23,334 nucleotides of DNA from Gyrodactylus bullatarudis. Lineage: Eukaryota > Platyhelminthes > Monogenea > Gyrodactylidea > Gyrodactylidae. The stretch lies in contig SSNU01000054.1 in NCBI GenBank assembly GCA_012064415.1, positions 170,397 to 193,730 on the forward strand. The letters are read 5' to 3'. This document shows, piece after piece, positions 1 to 9,529 of the stretch (the stretch's first letter is position 1; each line of letters begins with the position of its first letter). The notes under the pieces were generated by a model. The model was not told the DNA's origin, did no database searches, and saw only the letters and a program-made list of their open reading frames with translations. The translations under genes and the position numbers were made by a program.

Positions 1-1044
1 TTAGCTACATTTCCTATCTAAAGAGCAAAAAACAAAAAATAGTTGTTGTTTACATTGATCTTAGCAAAGCCTTCGATAAAGTACTTTTCAGCAAGATTCT
101 TGAAGCCTGCCACAACAGAGGAATTTGCGCAAAACTGCTTAAATATCTTGAAAACTACTTAATAAATAGACAACAATTTGTGGAATGTAATGCTCAAAGG
201 TCAACTTTTAGAAAAATCGGGTCAGGTGTTCCTCAAGGATCTAGAGTAGGTCCCCTACTATTTAACATCATTTTTGCTGAAATTCAATCTTCAAATTTCA
301 AAATCTTCAAATATGCTGATGATTTCAAAATAGCGTTCCATTTTAAAGAAAGTTATGATAACAAAATCATTAACCTTGAAATTACAAAAATCAATGACAA
401 ACTAAGAGAATTTGGACTAAGTCCAAACAAAACTAAATCCTTTTACACAACGCCGAATGAAATGGCGATCACTGATCTTAATATATTTATTGATCAAGAA
501 AAGATTTTTCCCAAAGAGAAACTAAAAGACCTTGGCGTCACCTATACTCACAGACTTGACTTCACTGACCACTATAAGGAAATTATAAAAAAATTCATTT
601 GTCGACTCATTCATGTCCACAAATGCATAAAGACTGATGGAATGAAAACACTTCTGTTCAAAGTTTATGCCAGACCAGTTATTGAATATTGTTCAGTGGT
701 ATGGAATCCTGAAGGTAGAAAATGGTCGAAAAAAAATTCAATCTGCACAAAAACGATTTGTACGGCTTCTATCTTCGAGTTATCAAACTGAACTAAACTC
801 TCCGAGCAACTCTCTTAGACTTAGAAGAGAACTAAAATCAATAACTCTTATTAAATCATCCCCCATAGTAAACTCTAACCGTCAAGGATTGCTTTATAAT
901 ATTCCAGTATTTGGCAACCTAAAAAAGCTGGCAATATTTAATAAATGTAAAAACATATTTAAAAATCTCATTAGATCCATTAAAAACCTAAGCTTAATTA
1001 AATTCAAAAAAGAACTCAAGAACAAATTAATGTACTCAGAATAA
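1..1044 (+). pseudogene. Non-LTR retrotransposon (LINE) reverse transcriptase, 5'-truncated by window start and frameshifted
   Basis: The frame starting at position 3 is open to the stop at 789-791 and encodes the palm and thumb of a LINE reverse transcriptase. Visible motifs are VVYIDLSKAFDKV (first catalytic Asp, near 48-84), GVPQGSRVGPLLFNI (near 225-270) and FKYADDFK (YADD catalytic pair, near 306-330). The C-terminal part, with QSAQKRFVRLL and a Lys-rich tail, continues in another frame to a stop at 1042-1044. The switch lies near a run of eight A residues at about 730-737, so one inserted or lost base explains it. The family is CR1/Jockey-like by motif spelling. The endonuclease end lies outside the window. 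The copy is dead if the frameshift is real, or could be intact if it is a homopolymer read error. Confidence 0.9.
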
Positions 1045-1130
1045 TATGAAGAATCATTTATGTTTACAGATTTAACATATGTAATGTTAAATAAAAACTA
1101 TTTCTATTTCTAAACTATTTCTATATATTA
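1045..1130 (+). repeat. 3' tail of the LINE with short repeats
   Basis: After the RT stop the sequence is A+T rich and ends in a CTATTTCTA-type repeat, with CTATTTCTA and CTATTTCTATA units near 1098-1127. CR1/L2-type non-LTR elements often end in short tandem repeats rather than poly(A). This marks the probable 3' end of the LINE. The boundary is approximate. Confidence 0.5.
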
Positions 1131-1320
1131 GATCTATTTATGAATTTGTCCACAAATCTGGCAGGGTAACCATTTTTCATCAGGAACAACTTGAAATTCT
1201 CTATCTCATTCTTCTGGAATTTCTAATCCTCTTGCCTATACCAATTAATAAGCCTATTTTATGTGAGATTGGATTAAAGCAGTTATAATGTGGATATTTG
1301 CCATCGTGTGGGTATAAATA

Positions 1321-1939
1321 GGGACCCTCATTGCAGTGCTTTGTACAATTATAAGCATCTGGAAAAAATTGATTGATAATGCTTTATCAATTCAATTACT
1401 TGTTTTTTCAAGTACTTACTTTCAATTAATTGTTCAAATTCTTACTACTGAAAAGCGAAAATGCATATAAAATTATTATTATATATTATTTTAGACAACT
1501 TATTTTTATTAAAATTAATAAATATTCTAATCTGAACATGTTTGAAAATCTGTTATTTCGATTTGTTTTTTACTAGATATCCTCTCCCTCGGGGATGGTT
1601 GACTCAATATATAACGGGCTATTAGCAAGTCTAGAAAAAACAAATTTTGTTTTGATCTTCACCATTTTAATTTTATATTATTTTCCTTATTCAATTCTTC
1701 CTCATTTTGTTTTCCCAGAAACATTTATGACATTTGTTGTAGTGTTAACGAATCATTTAGATGAATGACTGATTAAAGAAATATTGAATTAGCCTATTAG
1801 AATCGAACCTTACTAACCTTACTTGCAATTAATTGGACAATTACAACTACTTGTTTACACATCTATAACAATTAATTGAATTGATAAATAATTGTTTTCT
1901 TAAAATTTTATTACTACAATGCAATGCAATGCGGGTCAC
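1321..1939. mobile_element. MITE copy 1 (GGGACCC family, TA target site)
   Basis: The left end begins TA|GGGACCCTCATTGC. The right end, read on the other strand, begins TA|GTGACCCGCATTGC, so the element has imperfect terminal inverted repeats flanked by TA. It has no transposase ORF. Its left end is homologous to the reverse complement of the right end of the element at 19345-20141, including the AATGCTTTATCAATT stretch and the AAGCGAAAATGCATATAAAAT stretch, so the two are inverted copies of one family. The superfamily is uncertain. The TA duplication favours Tc1/mariner-like mobilisation, and a Harbinger-like origin is not excluded. Confidence 0.75.
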
Positions 1940-2280
1940 TACTAATAAACTACTTTGGTATAATCTGAAGGGGTACAAGGTTTCATAGTTATAAGAGCAT
2001 GTATAGGTCATATATTATGTGATATCTTATTTTTATGGGGGATATCTATAGGTCATATTTTTCCATTATGTTTACAATGCATACCTAAACTAATTTACCA
2101 ATTAGATTCATTCTTTTTTCCTGAAAATTTCCCATGATTGAAATTTTGATTAAGTCTTACAGTGTGCTTCGTTTAAAACTCGTCAAGCAAAGCCAAAAAT
2201 TACAGCATCAAATAGAATAAAGATGACAGATTTCATGTGGTTAGAATAATGAAATTAATTTCTTATTGAATTTACTAATA
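1940..2280. other. Intergenic spacer without recognised gene
   Basis: No coding signal on either strand. It holds only a 12-bp direct repeat, TATAGGTCATAT, near 2002 and 2047. The TA at 2279-2280 is the target duplication of the next element. Confidence 0.5.
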
Positions 2281-2436
2281 CAGTAGTAAATCTTTATTAT
2301 GTATGAAATTCTGCTTATCCAAAATACAACTTTTGTAATCTGTAAAAAAACTAAATCACCGCCAAGTGGCCTTTTGTTATTCTTCAATGATCTCTTTCAA
2401 TTCTCACTAGAGATGATAACGAAGATTAAGATTTAG

Positions 2437-2660
2437 TCAATGATCATTAATTTGGCTTTTTCACCAACAGCATTAACCCTGAAGGCAGCAGTAAATAGTG
2501 TTCTGTTGTCCTGAACTGATTTCTGAGTTTCTCCTTAATAATTAAATAAATAATTTCTACCTATAGGTTGCAGACTTTTTTCTGGAGATTGCTTGAGCAT
2601 CCGAGGAACCTCATCCATATTGTATATGTTATTCTCTTCGTAGAAAAAGAATTAGGGATA
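2437..2660 (-). pseudogene. Pogo/Tigger-type DDE_1 transposase fragment
   Basis: Read on the minus strand, the segment near 2635-2570 encodes IYNMDEVPRMLKQSPEKSL, matching the N-x-D-E motif of DDE_1 transposases, whose Asp is the first catalytic residue. The segment near 2541-2440 continues in another frame with GETQKSVQDNRTLFTAAF and then RVNAVGEKAKLMIID, matching the strands that follow the first Asp in Tigger/pogo transposases (G-x-x-K-S, R-x-T, N-A-x-G). A stop-containing break separates the two pieces and the second and third catalytic residues are absent. It is a remnant of the element whose ends are at 2281 and 3498. Confidence 0.75.
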
Positions 2661-2770
2661 TTTTCGTAAAAAACTTCTTTTTTAGGAAAATCGAGAATTT
2701 CTGTGTCACAGAGCTGAAAATAAATTAATGATTCCTACTTTTTTGAATCTTAAGTTTGCTTTCTTGATCA

Positions 2771-3034
2771 CTAGTCTGCAAAAATAGAGCATTTAAAATC
2801 AATTAGACCTATATCCTGTCTAAGTTTTCGCGCTATATTTATCACTCTTGAAGAGCTACCAGGGATGCTCTCACGTCTAAGGAACACGATCTCTTCAATA
2901 ATCAAGAAAGGGGTTCTTTTATTTTGGATAAGCAGAAAAAAATTATTCGTGAACATGTAAAAAGATTGATAGGAGGGATTGGGAGGGTGGGTACAAAGAG
3001 AAAAATGAAACGTAGGGCTTAGCATATGTTGCAT
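2771..3034 (-). pseudogene. Open reading frame inside the pogo relic, unrecognised
   Basis: An 87-codon open stretch lies upstream of the DDE_1 fragment on the same strand, where the N-terminal part of a pogo transposase would be expected. No helix-turn-helix pattern is recognisable. The ORF contains the internal inverted pair near 2920-2937. It may be decayed transposase sequence or a chance ORF. Confidence 0.25.
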
Positions 3035-3498
3035 TTCTACTCCTGATGTGATAGGGGGAATCTTTTGTTAAATCTGGAATAAATTTTTTTGAGAAAGCGT
3101 AAAATTCATTCATCTCACATTTACCTTGTTATTCGGACAGGGGCTGATAGAGGTGCGGACATTAAAAACATTGTATGGGGAATTTATTGCACTACATTGA
3201 ATTACATAAAAGGTTTTTAGGAATGTGATCTATTTATATTTGAAATACACGTTAACATAGGAAATTTTAACATAAACAAAGGTCATTGGTTTCAGACATT
3301 AAACCTACTAGCTAAGTGTGGTCACTGGTTATTACTATATCCTTGTGAATCTAACTTGATGGAGATTGTCTTCTCACACCTAGATGTTAGAGTTCGGATA
3401 AGCAATGTAATTTCTACTTTGTGCTTATTCAAAAAAGGTCATTGGTATTCTTTAGAAACATCCAGGAGAATTTCATCGATAAAAAAGATTTACTACTG

Positions 3499-4290
3499 TA
3501 TTTTTCATGACTCATAAGTAGCAGGAAAATTCATTAAGTCATATAATGACTCAAAAAATATTATCACAAACTATGGTCAAATTCATCAGTCTTCCCTCAA
3601 AACATCCATCAATAACTTATCTCAACCAGTTTTGACACATATTCTTGCTAAATGATCCTCTTTTAGTTGTAATTGATAATACATTAATTCGAGAAATAGC
3701 TCCAAGTATGTGATCAATGATCATTATCATCTCTACTGCCAATTTTAGATCTACCTTCACTTCTCTTGCGAAAATTATTGACATTACTCTATCCAAATAA
3801 TTGTACTCATTTTCTATGTCTTTTTGCATTAATTTTACATGATAGTAACAGCAGGATAAACTTTATATTTGGTTACTATAGAGGCCAAAAGAACTGAATT
3901 TGACTTAGAATGACAGCCATTAACAGCGATCATTGGTAAACACCTTTGGGGAGATTTTTGGAAAAAACTTTCCTTTGGGGTTTTTTTTTGAAAAAAAAAT
4001 TCTATGTGTGATTTTTGGAATTACAGTTGAAATAAAGAAAAATTTCCTGGGTGACGAAATCCGGTGAAATATAAGCTGCATTACTAAATATTCACTTGAT
4101 TTTCTAATCCTCTAAATGAATCTTTCATTCAAAATTGAAAATAATTTTTACCGCTAATTTTCAATGACATTTGAATGCATAAAATTACGATTAGTTAGCA
4201 AAATATTTTTCTCTTAACTTTTGTCAATAAATTATTGATAATTTTATTCCGCAATTAACACTTGTATAATAAATAATTGGTAATTGGAAG
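3499..4290. other. Spacer between the pogo relic and gene A
   Basis: A 70-codon ORF runs on the minus strand at 3829-3617 and starts MQKDIENEYNYLDRVM. It has a plausible amino-acid composition but no recognisable domain, so it is kept only as a possible fragment. At 3943-4002 the motif CCTTTGGGG followed by T- and A-runs occurs twice (near 3943 and 3972), a small imperfect tandem repeat. Confidence 0.3.
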
Positions 4291-4294
4291 AAAT

Positions 4295-4405
4295 AATTCA
4301 AATAACATGTCGCTGTAAGTCAAGACGATAACGTGCATAATTTTGTAAAGGAAAAGAAATCTTTCGTTTAGAAGAAATGAGTTAGTTATTAATTATTAAT
4401 TGATG
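4295..4405 (+). promoter_or_regulatory. Conserved 5' block shared by gene A and gene C
   Basis: This block resembles 15985-16105 upstream of gene C. Both contain GTAAGTCAAGA or GTGAGTCAAGA, then GGAAAAG, CTTTCGTT and ATGAGTTAG in the same order with similar spacing. Each sits about 60-100 bp before the 48-nt microexon of its gene. It could be promoter, 5' untranslated exon or first intron. ATGA|GTTAG might also be a first exon ending at a donor site, but that phase does not fit the favoured frame of the next exon. Confidence 0.45.
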
Positions 4406-4458
4406 CTGAAGATTTTTGATAAATGAAGAAATTTTTCACTGACATATTTATTTTATAG

Positions 4459-6785
4459 TAAACCACAAACAGAAATCAGACGAGTGCAGAGTTTTTTGAA
4501 TACAATGTGAGTTTTTCATTTGAGTAGTTTGAAAATGAAAGTTATAAATCATTTCAAGAACCAATGAAAGTTTTTGGTGTTGTTGAGAATATTTGAATAC
4601 TTTTCTTTTCATACATATAAACAAACAGGTCTCATTTTATGAAATTATTACTTGAGTTTAAATAATAATTATCAATTAAAAAGATTAATTTAAATTTAGA
4701 TCTCGATTTTCTTCGAATGAGGAGTTAGTTTTATTTCAGAATGCCTATTCTTCAACTTGAATGGTTTCTACTAAGTCAAACTAAAATATATTTCATTCCA
4801 TCAAAATGTTCTTAGAGTACGATTAAATGATAGAAAATAAATCCTATGTTCAGAATATTTTTTCCTAAACATAGGTATATTATTTAAAAGGAAACAGGAT
4901 AATAATAATGAGTATGATAATTCTTTGTCACTAAACATCATGAATATATAACATTGTTTTACTATAGAGAATCTCCGAAGAAAAAGACCATAACTGAAAA
5001 ATATTTTGGTAAGGAGCCCAGAGTAGAAAGAATTTTGGAGTAATTTATTCTAAATAAATTATTTGCATAAGAGTTATTGATAAGGAAAAATTGAATGATG
5101 AAGAATTAAATGTGCGTGAAAAATTCTAATTATCATTGGAAAATATTCCAGCCATATATTGAGTTAGAGGTTTTTATCACTTGTAGTCATTAAGTTGTTG
5201 TAAAAATGTACAGCTTCTAAAATTGAATCCCTTGACAGGTATTGTGAGCAAAGCTTTTATTGAGATACAGTTTATTTTAGAATATTTTTATTTTTCAATA
5301 AACTCAAAACTTATCTTAACATCTCTTTGATATATTCCTTTAATTTATCGGATATTAGATTTTGAAGTACAAACCTATTGTCTGCTTTACTATTAGTTTA
5401 AACTCAAACTTTATATTTATACAATTTCTTCACTACTTAACAATAACTCAAAGTATCTAGCATTCTGATAAACGAAACTCAGAATAAATAAATTGTTATA
5501 ACTTATCCATGATATTTTTATTATTTGGAAAAATCTAAAAATATACTACTAACCTCATTTTGTCACTTTATTCATGTCAAAGTTAGTGATTCAGCTCCAA
5601 AGAAATAATCAATCTTACTAAAAGGCTGTATGTGTGAAAAAATAATGAGTTAGAAGGCATAAAAGTGGCACTCATATGATAACGAAATGGTATTTTGCTT
5701 CCTAGATTTTCTAATTGATTTATTGCTGGAAACGATTTTATCTATTATTTTAATGTATCGAGGATATATCCTTAAATATTGTTGTTTATTCCAGCGGATA
5801 CAATTAACAATTTTTGACTAGAATTTCCAATTAGTTTCTATTGTACACATGGTTATGTTAAAGAATATAATTATTATTTAAAACTTTTAGGTGAAAAAAA
5901 TAGAACTGATACAATATCTGAATGAAAATGGAAATGAAAAAATTCTCACTCAGCTGAGTATATTCAGTGATTTTTTGGATAAAAAGAATAAAATTGACAT
6001 TAAATATTTCAATGTTGAAATTCTGAAATTCAGTGTAAGAATGATTTTATAGTTAGATATAAACAGGAAAAGGACTCACATTCCTTCTTGAAAAGGCATT
6101 TTTCTAGGTTTGAAAGAAAATGGATGGAAAATTTCCTAGATAATGATGAATTAAAGAGGCTGTTTTCAGAAAAGTTGGTCATATTTGATAAACCTCGAGG
6201 TTAAATCGCTTGTGTGACTATCTCCTCGAAGGGGAAGAAGTCATCATAGATTTAGAAATATTTCTGCAAAACATGACATATGAAAAATGTTACAAAATAG
6301 ATGTACTAATATTCCTCATATACCTAAAGCTTTTATTGAAATATTCGTTCGGCTATTATTTTAAAAGAAAAAACCAGTTCAATAGATGCAAAAAGCTTTT
6401 TGGTGAGATTGAAATATTCCTTTCCAAACAAATTTTGGGGTTCTTTGAAAAATCAGAATATTCTGTTCAAAATGAACTAGATGATATTGACAAAGAAATA
6501 GAAAATCTTCTTAATAGTAACCTATTCGGAAATATCGATGAAATGAGAGAATTTTTCAATTTATTGACAGAAAAACTCGAAAATGGAGAATATATTGCTT
6601 TTGAAGAACTCATATCTAAAGATAATGAAGATTTAATTTTGAATGCAATTCTTGAAAACATATTCAATTTTAAAGGCAGAAAATTAATGCTCCATTTCAT
6701 GACAGTCAATGGAACTTTTGAAAATATTATTCGTGATATGTTTATAGCTAAACAATTCCAGTACTATTTGAAAGAAACAATGTAA
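4459..6785 (+). CDS. Gene A: multi-exon gene of unknown function with 32-nt introns
   Basis: Exons inferred from phase and GT-AG boundaries are 4459-4506, 4968-5039, 5072-5111, 5891-6034, 6067-6199 and 6232-6785, ending at TAA. They join into one frame of at least about 329 codons; the true start codon is not identified. Introns 5040-5071, 6035-6066 and 6200-6231 are each exactly 32 nt, and removing them cancels every in-frame stop and frame change. The N-terminal microexons encode TEIRRVQSFLN and TITEKYFGKEPRVERILE. The remainder is Lys/Glu/Leu/Phe-rich and predicted helical, with no signal peptide or obvious catalytic motif. The last exon (about 184 codons) has a hydrophobic stretch near FLIYLKLLLKYSFGYYF. 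An alternative exon may start at 4700. No family is recognised. Paralogues lie at 22686, 16197 and 10930. Confidence 0.75.
4700..4758 (+). other. Possible alternative exon of gene A
   Basis: After a TTTAAATTTAG acceptor, the sequence aligns with 16343-16395 in gene C. In phase with the preceding 48-nt exon it encodes SRFSSNEELVLFQNAYSST and then a stop. The gene C counterpart encodes LQLSLDDSELVVLKHRS. Conservation of the E-L-V pattern in the same phase suggests real coding sequence, giving a short isoform or an ancestral exon now skipped. Confidence 0.4.
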
Positions 6786-6935
6786 GATTAACAAGTATAA
6801 TTGAATAGTTTGTACTAACGATTTAAATGTCTGGAAATAGTGCTGAGCATCCTAAATTTCATTTGAGTCAGTAGAAATAGTCATTTCTTAGGGAATTCGG
6901 AATAGGGGTGAATATTGAGTAATAAAGCTGTTGTT

Positions 6936-7325
6936 TCAGCAATTCTCATGAGACTCGTAAGCTGGCTTGATTTTTCCAGCGAAAATTTCACTACAACAGA
7001 AATAACAATCCTCACGGTCTTCGTTATGCTTCCATTCGATGTAGTTAAAACTAATATTTCTCATGAATAGAATGTAATTTCTACACTTATGACATGATAC
7101 CTCAGGCATGTAACAAGATAAATCATCAAAATTGATATTTTGCATCAGATTATATTTTATTCTGAAAAAATCTGTGATAGGCAATAGGTCCTTGTTCTTG
7201 TAAATTCCACATAGGATACAGAAATTGTTTCTTCTGGGACAATTCATAGTAATAATGTGAGATGCCGGGCAAGACACTATATAGGTTTTAACAAGCATAA
7301 GCAAAAATCTTATTGGAAAAATCAT
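6936..7325 (-). CDS. Cysteine-rich putative zinc-binding protein, possibly partial
   Basis: The ORF has 129 codons. It carries paired cysteines in the order FCILCG (from about residue 35), SCHKC (about residue 78) and DCYFCC (about residue 113) near the C-terminus, with EWKHNEDREDCYFC as the most distinctive part. This resembles a CxxC...CxxC...W...H..DCYFC zinc-binding module seen in many dispersed invertebrate proteins of unknown function, recalled by pattern and not by database search. The upstream ATG follows AAAATAG, which may be a splice acceptor, so the annotated start is provisional; MNCPRR at about 7250 is another candidate. It lies convergent with gene A, 150 bp from its stop. It could be transposon-borne or host. 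Confidence 0.55.
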   Translation of the reverse strand: MIFPIRFLLMLVKTYIVSCPASHIITMNCPRRNNFCILCGIYKNKDLLPITDFFRIKYNLMQNINFDDLSCYMPEVSCHKCRNYILFMRNISFNYIEWKHNEDREDCYFCCSEIFAGKIKPAYESHENC

Positions 7326-8040
7326 CTATTTTTATCTTTACAAGCCCGAGTGAAATAAAAAGTGCGCAAAAATTATCAAAGATAATAAATTGAACAAGGA
7401 AAGGGGGGACTGTGTTCATGATTGTTAGCATGTTTTTTTCTTCATTCCATGTATAAGCCCCCCTCCCCTTCTGGATGGTATATTGGGTGTATTATGGTGT
7501 AAATTAAAACCTTGGTATCTTCCTTAGAAAAAATCGTAGAAAAAAAATGAGAACAGATTTAGAATCAGCATGGAATTTCTGATCAGCACATACTAAATTT
7601 TATCATATTAAACAAATGCATAACAAAATTATTATAAAATGCTCAAATTTTTGAGCTTTGACGCTGATTTTTTACTCAAAAAAATCTGTTAACCATACTC
7701 TGATAAAACTATTTAGAAAGAAGAGTTATTTAGCTACATTTTGGTGTATCATATGACACATATATGTCTTTTATACCGCCACCAGATCACTGAGATTTAA
7801 CAAACTCGGATCAAAACTTCAGATCCAATTTTTGTCGAGATTCCCAAATCAATCGAAAAACGGTTTACACCATTGAATTCAGCGCATCAGAATCTATAAG
7901 ATATCAAAAAATCAAAATAATACAAAATTTTTGCTGAACAGTGTAATGGATGTGGAAAATTAACACCCTCATCACTCTAATCCTGAATTATACCAAAATA
8001 TTCTTGGAATTGTAAACTTCCTTGTAAAAAATAAGAAGAT
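7326..8040. other. Spacer, no gene recognised
   Basis: A+T-rich sequence with short C runs near 7459-7470 and no supported ORF, repeat or RNA. The PLE-derived sequence begins after it. Confidence 0.5.
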
Positions 8041-8053
8041 GATGCCAATCGTT

Positions 8054-8095
8054 TCACAAATAAGGTCTTTATTTCGGGCATACTCTTCAGTGTGA
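8054..8095 (-). ncRNA. Hammerhead-ribozyme-like motif at the 3' side of the PLE
   Basis: On the minus strand the order is TCACA, CTGAAGA, eight bases, GAAA, then a short hairpin ATAA/TTAT with loop AGACC, a U, and TGTGA. TCACA and TGTGA form a perfect 5-bp stem I, and ATAA/TTAT forms stem III. The CUGANGA and GAAA core is intact (position 7 of the core tolerates any base). Stem II is weak, essentially one G-C pair, and the base at the cleavage position is U rather than the preferred C, so activity may be low. Hammerhead motifs are known in the terminal repeats of Penelope-like elements. Confidence 0.6.
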
Positions 8096-8360
8096 TACAT
8101 GCCATATAAGTACATATTTACAATAAGAGTTATCCAACTTTTATTGGTTTTTTACAAATTTTCATTTTTGATTGGTTCATCCCTGTTTCCAGGACTGACC
8201 CATTTTCACATAAGAACAATTATTTTTACATTGGTAATTATAGTGCAGTAAAAGTTTTTCATAATTAATTTTAACAAAATATGTGATAATTATAGTTTTC
8301 AAGAGTGCTAGGACTTTTTTGAGTTATTTAAAACTTCTCATTGAGTTGCTGAAAAGTACT

Positions 8361-9440
8361 TTATAATTTGGTTATTGAGTAAAATGTTGCGAGGAAAATG
8401 TCTGCCAACATTGAACCGAGTGGTGAACCCATTGCGACTCCATCTTTTTGTACATACATTGTACCGTTGCAACTGAAAACGACATTCTTACAGCATAATG
8501 TCAACAAATTTTTCACCCAATTTGCTGCCAGATTGAACTTCTATTGAAACGTTTGTGAAGAGCGATACAACATCAAACGATAGCAGGGTTTTTCCATTTG
8601 TGTCTACATCCTTGATTCTGTGAACAAATTCGAACGTATCAGCTAGGGAATGTTTACATAAATTCGTTTTCATTGTTTCACTGTTAGCCATTCTGCTAGT
8701 CTGCTCGTTGCGGCCTGACTCATGTCCAAAATCGGTCTGAGGGGGATCACATTGTCCCTGTTGTAGTTGTCCATTTTATGCACCTTTGAAAGTCCGTATA
8801 GTCGATTGCTCGCACTGTTTGTGCATCTGAGTTTGAGAAACGTTTGAGTGTCAATGTGGTTGTTCTTCAACATTGTTTTTAATTCCTCGTTCACTTTCTT
8901 TTCAAATATCATTGATATGATCTGAGAGCTTGGTCTTTGTTTTAATAAACTTCGATCTGTCATTGAGGATTGTTAGCATTGACTCGATATACTTATCCCT
9001 CTGAATCAGTACCGTCCCGTTACCTTTATCGGGTCTCGTGAGAATAATATTTTTATTTCTCTTGAGCATTTTCCTTGAAGTGTCTAGCCTGAAGGTATTC
9101 GAAATTGATTTCTTGGTTAGTGTATTCGTTACGGAAGCTTGCCATGGATAGCTGGAACCTTTCCCTATTTTCCTCATCTGTATTGAGCTTTTTATCGGTT
9201 TGTTCTATGGAACATTCAAATCCAACCTTGGCTTCCATTTTTATTTCGGTTTTTAGGGATACAAAACGACGGTCCCAATTTAAGAAGTTTACGCTCGTTC
9301 TGGTCCAATTGGAGTTCTGTAAAGTTAAAAATTGAATCTGGAAGGTTTCTTCCTGTTAAGATGTCGAAATTAATTTTGCTAGAGTATGTATTGCCGAGCT
9401 TCTTCAGAAACATTTGAATTTGTTGATGAGTCGGAACTCA
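8361..9440 (-). pseudogene. Penelope-like element reverse transcriptase, frameshifted and truncated
   Basis: Successive minus-strand frames spell a PLE reverse transcriptase in order. An N-terminal FTELQLDQNERKLLKLG lies near 9325; NIILTRPDKGNGTVLIQRDK near 9050; SNRLYGLSKVHKMD near 8800; LLSFDVVSLFTNV (first catalytic Asp) near 8570; and YVQKDGVAMGSPLGSMLADI near 8430. The frames change at least four times. The sequence stops at 8361-8363, before the YxDD catalytic motif, and the C-terminal GIY-YIG endonuclease is absent. An ATG at about 9440 (MSSDSSTN) could be the original start. The element is dead. Hammerhead-like motifs flank it at 9472-9523 and 8054-8095. Confidence 0.9.
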
Positions 9441-9471
9441 TTTTGAGGATTTGAAGATAAGACAAGTAATT

Positions 9472-9523
9472 AGTGATAAAGCTTTTATTTCGCCGGATTT
9501 CATCAGACTCTTACACCGACTCA
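9472..9523 (-). ncRNA. Hammerhead-ribozyme-like motif 5' of the PLE RT
   Basis: On the minus strand AGT precedes CTGATGA, then AATCCGGC, GAAA and a 5-bp stem III (ATAAA/TTTAT, loop AGC), followed by the cleavage-type triplet AUC and ACT, which pairs with AGT. An 8-bp outer helix is possible between CCGACTCA at 9516-9523 and TGAGTCGG at 9427-9434. The core bases, stem III and the preferred C at the cleavage site are all present. Stem II (AATCCGGC) is poor, so this copy may be decayed. Its position just upstream of the RT reading frame matches known PLE architecture. Confidence 0.65.
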
Positions 9524-9529
9524 CTAACA

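Larger units (their letters stand above)
2281..3498 (-). mobile_element. Degenerate pogo-like (Tc1/mariner superfamily) DNA transposon
   Basis: Both ends match as terminal inverted repeats. The left reads TA|CAGTAGTAAATCTTT and then GAAATTCTGC. The right reads, on the opposite strand, TA|CAGTAGTAAATCTTT and then GAAATTCTCC. The CAGT start and TA duplication are typical of pogo/Tc1 elements. An internal perfect 18-bp inverted pair, TTCTGCTTATCCAAAATA, lies at 2309-2326 and 2920-2937. The minus strand carries a fragment of a DDE_1 transposase. Length is 1218 bp, too short for an intact element, so this is an internally deleted, inactive copy. Confidence 0.8.

Noticed and set aside
5039..5042. 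Stop codon TAA after RILE in gene A and after KILQ in gene B as the true gene end
   Set aside because: In both paralogues the TAA overlaps a GTAATT donor, and a 32- or 30-nt intron leads in phase to a conserved 40-nt exon, so the stop is intronic.
6467..6709. Minus-strand ORF of 80 codons
   Set aside because: It is antisense to the last exon of gene A, Ser-rich from Glu/Asp/Lys codons read backwards, with no independent signal.
6210..6785. Independent gene starting at TTG 6210
   Set aside because: The 32-nt intron 6200-6231 joins 6232 onward in phase to the upstream exon, so this is the last exon of gene A.
9105..9335. Plus-strand ORF
   Set aside because: It is the antisense shadow of the PLE reverse transcriptase.
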